64,000 nucleotides of DNA from Nevskia sp964451925 (lineage in GTDB: Bacteria; Pseudomonadota; Gammaproteobacteria; Nevskiales; Nevskiaceae). Each line of letters starts with the position of its first letter. Within the stretch, counting starts at the first letter, position 1. The notes under the pieces were generated by a model. The model saw only the letters and a list, made by a program, of their open reading frames with translations, did no database searches and was not told where the DNA came from. A program made the translations under genes and the position numbers. The stretch lies in NCBI GenBank assembly GCA_964451925.1, contig CAYVKA010000002.1:1-64000 (forward strand). The letters are read 5' to 3'. Below, piece after piece: positions 8,565 through 15,978 of this stretch.

Positions 8565-10346
8565 ATGAACCCTCAAGCCGACGACGACATCCGCGCCGAT
8601 TTCCTGGCGGAAGCCGCCGAATTGCTGCAGCGCCTGAGCGAGCAGCTGGTCGAACTGGAGCGTCGGCCGGATGACCGCGAGCTGCTCAATGCGGTGTTTC
8701 GCGGTTTTCACACCATCAAGGGTGGCGCCGGCTTCATGCACCTGGAGCCGCTGGTGGCGCTGTGCCATGCCGCCGAAGACGTGTTCAACGCGCTGCGCAA
8801 GGGTTCGGCGCAGATCCATCCGGGCCTGACCGATGCGGTGCTCGAGGCCCTGGACTGCGCCCAGTCCATGTTGTCGGCAGCCGCCGGCAACCAGGTGCTG
8901 AAGGAGGCGACACCGTCCCTGCTCGCCAAGCTGCGCGACTCGGTGCAGCAGAACGCGCCGGCAGCCGTTGCCGCCGTTGCCGCCGCTCCGGTTGCGGCGG
9001 TGGCGCAGCCCCCGGCCGATGCCGGCGGCGCCATCAGCGACGACGAATTCGAGGCTTTGCTGGACCAGCTGCACGGCCCGGGTTGCGGCCCTGGCGTCGC
9101 TGCGGAGCCGGCTGCCGCGCCACCGCCACCGCCGCCTCCGGCGCCGCCGCCGGTCGAGGCACACGCCAGTGCCGCCCGTGCCACATCCGATGGGGGCGTG
9201 CGCGTCGATACGGCGGTGCTCGACGACATGATGAACCTGGTCGGCGAACTGGTGCTGGCGCGCAACCGTCTCAAGACCCTGCTGCAAGGAGAGGGTGAAC
9301 AGGCGCAGCGTCGCGCGGTGACCGAACTGGACCAGATCACCCGCGGGCTGCAGGCCGCGGTGATGCGCGTGCGGCTGCAGCCGATCCGCAAGGTGTTCAG
9401 CCGTTTTCCGCGCATCGCCCGGGAAACCGCGCGCACCCTGGGCAAGCAGGTCGATGTCGAACTGAGCGGCGAAGACACCGGCCTGGATAAGAATCTGGTC
9501 GAGGCGCTGGCCGATCCGCTGGTGCACATGGTGCGCAACAGCGTCGATCACGGCATCGAGCTGCCGGCGCAGCGCCAGGCCAGCGGCAAACCGGCCTGCG
9601 GCAAGCTGCATCTGTCGGCCGAGCAGGCGGGCGACCATATTCTGATCACGGTGGCCGACGACGGCGCCGGCATCGACGCCGAGCGGCTGCGCAGCAAGGC
9701 GGTGGAAAAAGGCCTGATCGCCTCGGCCGATGCCGCCCGTCTGTCGCTGGAGGAGTGCCTGCAGCTGGTCTTCCTGCCGGGACTGTCGACGCGCGACAAC
9801 ATCAGCGAGCTGTCCGGCCGCGGTGTCGGCATGGATGTGGTGAAGTCCTCGATCAGTGCGCTGGGCGGCTCGGTGCAGATCGAGTCACGGCCCGGCTTCG
9901 GCACCCAGGTGCGCATCCGCGTGCCGCTGACGCTGGCGATCCTGCCGGCGTTGATGGTCGGCGTGGGCCAGCGCATGCTGGCCCTGCCGCTGGCGCCGGT
10001 GCTGGACGTGTTCGTTCTGGAGCCGCAGAAGGTGCGCCGGCTCGACCACATCGAAGTGCTGCCGTACCGCAAGGACACGCTGCGCCTGATCCACCTGCAC
10101 AACTGGCTCGACGTGCCGTTGCAGGGGGACGAGCCGCGCCACGTGGTGGTGGTGCAGGGCGACGGCGAGCGCTGCGGACTGGTGGTCAGCCGCGTGCACG
10201 GCCGCGAGGAAGTGGTGATCAAGCCTCTCGGCACGCTGCTGCGCGGCCTGGCCGGCCTGGCGGGCGCCACCGTCACCGGCAGCGGCCGCGTGGCCTTGAT
10301 TCTCGATATCCCCGGCCTGGCCAACGCCAGCGCTGCTGTGCGGTAG
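8565..10346 (+). CDS. cheA: CheA, chemotaxis histidine kinase (flagellar cluster)
   Basis: This 593-residue kinase has a P1 Hpt domain with phospho-acceptor H49 (FHTIKGGAGFM), an Ala/Pro-rich linker, a P3 dimerisation helix (residues about 215-275), a P4 ATPase with the N box VRNSVDHGIE and G boxes ADDGAGID and GRGVGMDVV, and a C-terminal P5 CheW-like domain. I chose ATG 8565 because the longer upstream frame adds an Arg/Pro-rich segment with no family match. It phosphorylates the adjacent CheY. Confidence 0.95.
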   Translation: MNPQADDDIRADFLAEAAELLQRLSEQLVELERRPDDRELLNAVFRGFHTIKGGAGFMHLEPLVALCHAAEDVFNALRKGSAQIHPGLTDAVLEALDCAQSMLSAAAGNQVLKEATPSLLAKLRDSVQQNAPAAVAAVAAAPVAAVAQPPADAGGAISDDEFEALLDQLHGPGCGPGVAAEPAAAPPPPPPPAPPPVEAHASAARATSDGGVRVDTAVLDDMMNLVGELVLARNRLKTLLQGEGEQAQRRAVTELDQITRGLQAAVMRVRLQPIRKVFSRFPRIARETARTLGKQVDVELSGEDTGLDKNLVEALADPLVHMVRNSVDHGIELPAQRQASGKPACGKLHLSAEQAGDHILITVADDGAGIDAERLRSKAVEKGLIASADAARLSLEECLQLVFLPGLSTRDNISELSGRGVGMDVVKSSISALGGSVQIESRPGFGTQVRIRVPLTLAILPALMVGVGQRMLALPLAPVLDVFVLEPQKVRRLDHIEVLPYRKDTLRLIHLHNWLDVPLQGDEPRHVVVVQGDGERCGLVVSRVHGREEVVIKPLGTLLRGLAGLAGATVTGSGRVALILDIPGLANASAAVR

Positions 10347-10353
10347 GGCGCAA

Positions 10354-11094
10354 ATGGATTTGCTCAGTATCATCGGCGTGGTGCTGGCTTTCGGCGCCAT
10401 CCTCGGCGGCGGCATGCTGCATGGCAACGGTCCCGGAGCGCTGTGGGGTCCGGCGGCGTTCGTCATTGTCTTTGTCGGCACCACCGCCGCGATCCTGGTG
10501 CAGACGCCGATGGCCACCTTCAAGCACGGCCTGAAAATCCTGCGCTGGGTGTTCAAGCCCCCCAGCCAGGACCCCAAGGCGCTGATCGGCCGCATCGTCG
10601 AGTGGAGCAACAGCGCGCGCAAGCAGGGCCTGCTGGCGCTGGAGAGCACCGCCGAATCGGAAGCCGACCCGTTCATCAAGAAAGGGCTGCAGCTGCTGGT
10701 GGACGGCGCCGAGCCCGACGTGATCCGCAATACGCTGGACGTGGAAATGGGCAACCGCGAGCATTTCGACCTGGCCGGCGCCAAGGTATTCGAAGGCATG
10801 GGTATCTACGCACCGACGCTGGGCATAATCGGCGCGGTGATGGGCCTGATGGAAGTGATGGCCAACCTGGCCGACCCGAGCAAGCTCGGCTCCGGCATCG
10901 CCGCGGCCTTCGTTGCCACCATCTACGGCATCGCCACCGCCAACCTGTTCATGCTGCCGATCGCCTCCAAGCTCAAGTCGGTGATTGCCGACCAGACGCG
11001 GGTGCGGGAGATGGTGATCGAGGGCCTGGTGTCGATTTCGCAGGGTGAGAACCCGCGCAACATCGAGGCCAAGCTGCAGGGCTACGTGCATTGA
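10354..11094 (+). CDS. motC: MotC, MotA-type flagellar stator protein
   Basis: This 246-residue MotA/ExbB-type proton-channel protein has four membrane segments; the last pair, with MGIYAPTLGIIGAVMGLMEVM and AAAFVATIYGIATANLFMLP, is diagnostic. The cytoplasmic loop carries the charged residues that contact FliG. Pairing with a MotB-type gene directly downstream and location after cheA match the motCD stator of Pseudomonas rather than motAB. Confidence 0.92.
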   Translation: MDLLSIIGVVLAFGAILGGGMLHGNGPGALWGPAAFVIVFVGTTAAILVQTPMATFKHGLKILRWVFKPPSQDPKALIGRIVEWSNSARKQGLLALESTAESEADPFIKKGLQLLVDGAEPDVIRNTLDVEMGNREHFDLAGAKVFEGMGIYAPTLGIIGAVMGLMEVMANLADPSKLGSGIAAAFVATIYGIATANLFMLPIASKLKSVIADQTRVREMVIEGLVSISQGENPRNIEAKLQGYVH

Positions 11095-11105
11095 GGAGCC
11101 GAGCG

Positions 11106-12155
11106 ATGCCGAGGAGGAAACACGAGGAGCACACCAATCACGAGGCCTGGGCCATTCCCTATGCGGACATGATCACCCTGCTGCTGGCCTTCTTTGTGGT
11201 GATGTACTCCATCTCCGCGGTCAACGAGGGCAAATACCGCGTGCTCTCCGACGCCCTGTCGCAGGCCTTCGGCGGCCCGCCCAAGTCGATCAAGCCGGTG
11301 CAGTTCGGCGAGAAGCGCCAGAGCGGCTCCTCGACCGACGAAAAGCTCAACATCTTCCAGGAAAACACCTTCGAGGCGACACTGGCCGGCGATATGCACG
11401 ACCAGCGCAGCCCGATCGTGATGCCGGGCAAGGACGAAATGCGTGCGTCGCGCCAGCAGACCAGTCCCAGCGGCAACACCGGCTATTCCGAAGCACAGGC
11501 AGCGCGTGAGGCGCGCGCCAAGGAGTCGCTGCAACACATGGCCGACGCGGTGCAGAAGGCGATGGGCCAGCTGATCGACCGCAACATGGTGGTAGTGCGC
11601 CAGTCCGGGATGAAACTGGAAGTGGAAATCCGCACCGACATCCTGTTCGCCAGCGGCTCGGCCCTGATCAATCCGCAGGCGCAAGCGATCCTGGCGCAGC
11701 TGGCCGGAATCCTCAAGCCGTTTCCCAATACTCTGCTGATCGAAGGGCACACCGACAATGTGCCGATCCATACCGCCGCGTTCGCCTCCAACTGGGAGCT
11801 GTCCGCCGCCCGCGCCGCCAGCGTGGTGCACCTGTTCATGGAGCAGGGCGTCGATCCCCGACACATGAGCGTCGAGGGTTTCGGTGAGTTCCGCCCCTCG
11901 ACCGACAACAGCACCGTGGACGGCCGCAATCGCAACCGCCGGGTGGTCCTGGTGGTGATGGCCGATCCCGGCCAGACCTTGCCGATCAGCGCTGATGGCA
12001 TCCAGCAGACGGTGGAGCCGGCAGCCACACCGGCGCCCGCGGCGGCTGCCGCCGCGCCCATCGCTGCGGTCCCGAATCCGCCGCCAGCCGCGGCCCCGGC
12101 GGCGGCCGCGGCGACGCAGCCTTCGGCCGCAGACGCAACAGGAGCAAAACCATGA
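11106..12155 (+). CDS. motD: MotD, MotB-type flagellar stator protein
   Basis: This 349-residue protein has a short cytoplasmic N-terminus, one membrane helix bearing the proton-binding aspartate (YADMITLLLAFFVVMYSIS), and an OmpA-type peptidoglycan-binding domain (IEGHTDNVPIHTAAFASNWELS, GFGEFRPSTDN). It anchors the stator to the wall. ATG 11106 is preceded by GAGGAG at 7 bp spacing, so I prefer it to the upstream TTG at 11091. The C-terminus is Ala/Pro-rich. The stop overlaps the next cheW by 4 bp. Confidence 0.93.
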   Translation: MPRRKHEEHTNHEAWAIPYADMITLLLAFFVVMYSISAVNEGKYRVLSDALSQAFGGPPKSIKPVQFGEKRQSGSSTDEKLNIFQENTFEATLAGDMHDQRSPIVMPGKDEMRASRQQTSPSGNTGYSEAQAAREARAKESLQHMADAVQKAMGQLIDRNMVVVRQSGMKLEVEIRTDILFASGSALINPQAQAILAQLAGILKPFPNTLLIEGHTDNVPIHTAAFASNWELSAARAASVVHLFMEQGVDPRHMSVEGFGEFRPSTDNSTVDGRNRNRRVVLVVMADPGQTLPISADGIQQTVEPAATPAPAAAAAAPIAAVPNPPPAAAPAAAAATQPSAADATGAKP

Positions 12156-12628
12156 ATACGGACGACGCCCCTTTCGGCGCGCGCCGCAGTGATGGCCCGC
12201 TGAGCCGCTGGGTCGGCTTCGGCGTCGCCGGGCAGAACTATGCGGTCGACATCCGGCAGGTGCAGGAGGTGCTGGTCGGCGCCGAAATCGAGCCGGTTCC
12301 GGGCACTCCGCCCGCGGTGCTGGGGGTGATCAACCTGCGCGGCCGCATCGTCACGGTGATCGACCTGCGCCGCTGCCTCGGCTTCCCCGGCGAAGGCGGG
12401 AGCCAGGTGTGTGCGGTGGTGATCGCCGACACCGCCGAAGGCCAGCTGGGCCTGCGCGTGGACGGCATCGCCGAGGTCTGCGCCGTGTCCGAGGGGGCGA
12501 TCCGTCCGGTTCCGCCAACCCTGGGCCGCGGCGCCGATCCGCTGGTGCGCGGCATGGTCAAGCGCGGCGACGCAATGTTGACGCTGCTCAACGCCGACCT
12601 GCTGCCGCAGCGCGCGGCGGCGGCCTGA
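12152..12628 (+). CDS. cheW: CheW-type coupling protein (flagellar cluster)
   Basis: This 158-residue CheW-domain protein couples chemoreceptors to CheA. Family motifs are WVGFGVAGQNYAVDIRQVQEV, PAVLGVINLRGRIVTVIDLR and the closing LLNADLL. It is translationally coupled to motD. A second CheW is encoded at 15435, so this copy probably serves the kinase at 8565. Confidence 0.93.
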   Translation: MNTDDAPFGARRSDGPLSRWVGFGVAGQNYAVDIRQVQEVLVGAEIEPVPGTPPAVLGVINLRGRIVTVIDLRRCLGFPGEGGSQVCAVVIADTAEGQLGLRVDGIAEVCAVSEGAIRPVPPTLGRGADPLVRGMVKRGDAMLTLLNADLLPQRAAAA

Positions 12629-12681
12629 AGCCGTTCGATCCAGGCATCTGCTCCGTTTGTCGCAGCTGCCGCCGGCACCCC

Positions 12682-12708
12682 TCAAGCAGTCCCCAAATAG
12701 GCCGCTAG
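12682..12708 (+). promoter_or_regulatory. Possible sigma-28 (FliA) promoter of second chemotaxis operon
   Basis: TCAAGCAG at 12682-12689, an 11-bp spacer, then GCCGCTAG at 12701-12708, against the FliA consensus TAAAGTTT-N11-GCCGATAA. The -10 element matches 6 of 8 and the spacing is exact; the -35 is weak (4 of 8). It sits 24 bp ahead of the STAS gene, in the only sizeable gap between the two clusters. Confidence 0.4.
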
Positions 12709-12732
12709 CGGTGACACAAGGAGGGTAAAGCC

Positions 12733-13053
12733 ATGCCCAAAAATCAACGGGGTGCCGCCGTTCCGGCGGAACCGGCGGATCTGCGCCTGCCGCCCCAGCT
12801 GACCATCGACGGAGTCGCGGATCTGAAGGCACGGCTCGAGCCGCTGCTGACGAGCTCCAAGACGGTGGTGCTGGATGCAGCGGAAGTCGAGCGCGTGCAT
12901 ACCGCAGCCTTGCAGTTGTTCTGCCTGTTCTGCCGCGACCGCAAGGCCGGCGGGCGGGATGTGGAATTTGCCCGGCCCTCGGCATCTTTGCGCTCTGCCG
13001 CCGAGCTGTTGGGGGCATCTAGTCTGTTGCGTATTACCGGAGGCGTCGCGTGA
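12733..13053 (+). CDS. STAS-domain protein of second chemotaxis operon
   Basis: This 106-residue single STAS domain shows the pattern LPPQLTIDGVADLKARLEPLL, then KTVVLDAAEVERVHTAALQLFCLF. The usual phosphorylatable serine of anti-sigma antagonists (D-S/T motif) is not obvious; the corresponding position reads VHTAALQ, so a Thr could serve. Such proteins often open this class of chemotaxis operon, but their job there is not settled. A strong AAGGAGG site precedes the ATG, and the stop overlaps the next gene. Confidence 0.85.
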   Translation: MPKNQRGAAVPAEPADLRLPPQLTIDGVADLKARLEPLLTSSKTVVLDAAEVERVHTAALQLFCLFCRDRKAGGRDVEFARPSASLRSAAELLGASSLLRITGGVA

Positions 13054-13412
13054 CCCGAATACTTGCTGTCGATGATTCCGCCTCGATGCGGCAAATGGTG
13101 GCTTTTACGCTGGCATCAGCCGGCTTTGACGTATCCGAAGCGCCGGACGGGCAGGCAGCCTTGTCGATGGCACAGCGCGAGCGTTTCAACCTGGTGCTGG
13201 CCGATGTGAACATGCCGAACATGGATGGCCTGTCGCTGGTGCGCGCGCTGCGTGCGCTGCCGGACTACAAGTTCACGCCGCTGCTGATGCTGACCACCGA
13301 ATCCAGCCCGGAGAAGAAGCAGGAAGGCAAGGCAGCCGGCGCCACCGGCTGGCTGGTCAAGCCGTTCAATCCGGAGCAGCTGCTTAACACCGTGAAGCGC
13401 GTGCTGGGCTGA
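13050..13412 (+). CDS. CheY-like response regulator of second system
   Basis: This 120-residue receiver-only protein has DD at residues 8-9, phosphorylation site D52 (VLADVNMPNMDG), a threonine in LMLTTES and the lysine in LVKPFNPEQ. The GTG start overlaps the STAS stop (GTGA). It lies between the STAS gene and the second cheA, its likely kinase. Whether it reaches the motor or acts as a phosphate sink cannot be read from sequence. Confidence 0.92.
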   Translation: MTRILAVDDSASMRQMVAFTLASAGFDVSEAPDGQAALSMAQRERFNLVLADVNMPNMDGLSLVRALRALPDYKFTPLLMLTTESSPEKKQEGKAAGATGWLVKPFNPEQLLNTVKRVLG

Positions 13413-13423
13413 GGCGCGCACCA

Positions 13424-15406
13424 GTGACCATCGACCTCGCCCGTTTTCACCACGCATTCTTCGAGGAAAGCTTCGAAGGCCTGGAATTGATGGAACGCGA
13501 ACTGCTGCGGCTGGACGCCGGCGGCAGCGAAGCGTTGCACGCCGTGTTCCGTGCCGCTCACTCGATCAAGGGCGGGGCGGCGACCTTCGGCTTTGCCGCA
13601 GTCGCTTCGTTCACCCATCATGCCGAAACCCTGCTCGACCAGATGCGCTCCGGCGCCCGCGCCGTTTCGCCGCAACTGGTCGACCTGTTGCTGCGCGCCA
13701 CCGACACCCTGCGCGCGCTGCTGACCGGCGCCCGCGACGGCACGCCGATCGACAGCGCCGCCGTGGCGGCGACGGAGGCGGCGCTGCAGGCGGCCCTGGG
13801 CCAGCCGGCGTCGGCCAGCGCCGCAGCGCCGGCCGCTGTCGCAGCAGGCCCGGCCACCTACCGCATCCGCTTCGCTCCGCATGCGGAACTGTTCCGCAGC
13901 GGCAACGATCCGCTGCTGATCCTGCGCGAGCTATCCGGCTTCGGCCGCATGGAAGTGGAGCTGGATACCAGCGGCCTGCCGGAATTCGCCGCCTGCGATG
14001 CAGAGTCCTGCTATCTGGTGTGGACCTTGAAGCTGCAGACCGAGCGCTCGGCCGCTGAAATCCGCGAAGCCTTCGCCTGGGTCGAAGACCAGTGCGAGCT
14101 GCAGATCGAAGCCGAATCCGTCAAGGCGCCGCCGCCCGCCGCTGAGGCAGCTTCCCCGGCCCCGGCCCCGGCCCCGGCCCCGGCCGCGCCGCCGCAGGCC
14201 GCGGTGCGCGCCCCGGAAGTGGCGCCGGCAGACGGCGGCTCGGTGCGCGTCGGGATCAGCAAGATCGACGCCCTGATCAACCTGGTCGGCGAGCTGGTCA
14301 TCACCCAGGCCATGCTGGCGCAGCATGCCGGTGCGCTGGACCCGGTGCACAACGAGAAGATGCTGGCCGGGCTGCAGCAGCTGGACCGCAACACGCGGCA
14401 GCTGCAGGAAGCGGTGATGGCCACGCGCATGCTGCCGATCGAGGCGGTGTTCAGCCGCTTCCCGCGCATGCTGCACGATCTTGCGGCCAAGCTCGGCAAG
14501 GAAGTTCGGCTGGAGACGCAGGGCGAGGCCACCGAGCTGGACAAGAGCATGATCGAGAAGATCTCCGATCCGCTCACCCATCTGGTGCGCAACGCGGTCG
14601 ACCACGGCGTCGAAACCCGCGAGCGGCGGCTCGAGGCCGGCAAGAGCCCCGGCGGCTCGATCAAGCTGTCGGCGTCCCATCAGGGCGGGCAGATCCTGAT
14701 CACGGTTGCCGATGACGGCGCCGGCCTGGACCGTGCGCGCATCCTGGCCAAAGCCAAGGCGCAGGGCATGGCGGTGTCGGATTCGATGAGCGACGCCGAT
14801 ATCTGGCAGCTGATCTTCATGCCGGGCTTTTCCACTGCGGAAAAGGTCACCGATATCTCCGGCCGCGGCGTCGGCATGGACGTGGTCAAGCGCAACATCC
14901 AGGGTCTCGGCGGCCAGGTCGAGCTCGAATCCACATTCGGCCAGGGCACGCGGGTGTCGATCCGCCTGCCGCTGACGCTGGCGATCCTCGATGGCATGTC
15001 GGTCGGGGTGGGCGCGGAAACCTTCATCGTACCGCTGAATTGCGTGGTCGAATCGCTGCTGCCGCAGCCCGGTCAGCTGAAGAGCGTGGCGGGCCAGGGG
15101 CGGCTGCTGAAGGTGCGCGACGAATACCTGCCGCTGATGCCGCTGCACGAGTTGTTCCGCGTGGCCAATGCCGTGCGCGACCCGGAGCAGGGCATCGTCG
15201 TCGTGCTGGAGGCCGAGGGCCGCAAGGTCGCGCTGCTGGTGGACCAGCTGATCGGCCAGCAGCAGGTGGTGATCAAGAACCTCGAACACAACTATCGCCG
15301 CGTGTTCGGCATCTCCGGGGCCACGATCCTCGGCGACGGCCATGTGGCGCTGATTCTGGACGCGGCCGGCTTGGTGCGCAGCACCTTCCGCGCCGTGGCC
15401 GCTTGA
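13424..15406 (+). CDS. cheA: CheA, second chemotaxis histidine kinase
   Basis: This 660-residue kinase has Hpt phospho-acceptor H46 (AAHSIKGGAATFGF), a globular region at about residues 145-235 that fits a response-regulator docking domain, an Ala/Pro linker, the dimerisation helices, an ATPase with VRNAVDHGVE, ADDGAGLD and GRGVGMDVV, and a C-terminal CheW-like domain. The start is GTG at 13424. The docking domain is better formed here than in the CheA at 8565. The gene sits between its own cheY and cheW. Confidence 0.95.
   Translation: MTIDLARFHHAFFEESFEGLELMERELLRLDAGGSEALHAVFRAAHSIKGGAATFGFAAVASFTHHAETLLDQMRSGARAVSPQLVDLLLRATDTLRALLTGARDGTPIDSAAVAATEAALQAALGQPASASAAAPAAVAAGPATYRIRFAPHAELFRSGNDPLLILRELSGFGRMEVELDTSGLPEFAACDAESCYLVWTLKLQTERSAAEIREAFAWVEDQCELQIEAESVKAPPPAAEAASPAPAPAPAPAAPPQAAVRAPEVAPADGGSVRVGISKIDALINLVGELVITQAMLAQHAGALDPVHNEKMLAGLQQLDRNTRQLQEAVMATRMLPIEAVFSRFPRMLHDLAAKLGKEVRLETQGEATELDKSMIEKISDPLTHLVRNAVDHGVETRERRLEAGKSPGGSIKLSASHQGGQILITVADDGAGLDRARILAKAKAQGMAVSDSMSDADIWQLIFMPGFSTAEKVTDISGRGVGMDVVKRNIQGLGGQVELESTFGQGTRVSIRLPLTLAILDGMSVGVGAETFIVPLNCVVESLLPQPGQLKSVAGQGRLLKVRDEYLPLMPLHELFRVANAVRDPEQGIVVVLEAEGRKVALLVDQLIGQQQVVIKNLEHNYRRVFGISGATILGDGHVALILDAAGLVRSTFRAVAA
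14154..14183. repeat. Five 6-bp tandem copies inside second cheA
   Basis: Five perfect copies of CCCCGG encode an Ala-Pro repeat in the linker before the dimerisation domain. Slippage would add or remove Ala-Pro pairs without a frameshift. Confidence 0.85.
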
Positions 15407-15434
15407 AATCGATGCATTGGCTTGCGAGAACCCG

Positions 15435-15941
15435 ATGAACATGGCCACAAAAAACCCCGCTTCCGAACAGCTGCGCGCCATCCCACAGGAATTCCTGACC
15501 TTTACCCTCGGCACCGAGGAATACGGGGTCGACATCCTCAAGGTGCAGGAGATTCGCGGCTACGATACCGTCACGCGCATCCCCGATGCGCCGGAATTCA
15601 TCAAGGGAGTGATCAACCTGCGCGGCACCATCGTGCCGGTGATCGACCTGCGCCTGAAGTTCCGTCTGGGCGAGGCCAGCTACAACGCCCTCACAGTCAT
15701 GATCGTCCTCAACATCGGCTCGCGCGTGGTGGGCATGGTGGTGGACAGCGTGTCCGACGTGATCGCGCTCGACGCGGCGCAGATCTGCCCGCCGCCCGAG
15801 TTCGGCGCGGCGCTGGATACGCGCTATCTCGCCGGCCTGGGCACGCTGGAAGGCCGCATGCTGATCCTGATCGATATCGAAAGCCTGCTAGGCAGCGCCG
15901 AACTGGCGCTGTTCGCCGCTGAAACGCCTGTCGCCGCCTGA
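15435..15941 (+). CDS. cheW: CheW coupling protein of second system
   Basis: This 168-residue CheW is full length, with FTLGTEEYGVDILKVQEIRGYD, FIKGVINLRGTIVPVIDLRLKF and a conserved C-terminal segment MLILIDIESLL. It links the second CheA to the receptors encoded just downstream. I took ATG 15435 (MNMATKNP); an ATG two codons later is equally possible. It follows cheA by 28 bp. Confidence 0.94.
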   Translation: MNMATKNPASEQLRAIPQEFLTFTLGTEEYGVDILKVQEIRGYDTVTRIPDAPEFIKGVINLRGTIVPVIDLRLKFRLGEASYNALTVMIVLNIGSRVVGMVVDSVSDVIALDAAQICPPPEFGAALDTRYLAGLGTLEGRMLILIDIESLLGSAELALFAAETPVAA

Positions 15942-15978
15942 ACATTTCCGTATCGCCACCCCCTAAGGGAGTGTCTCG

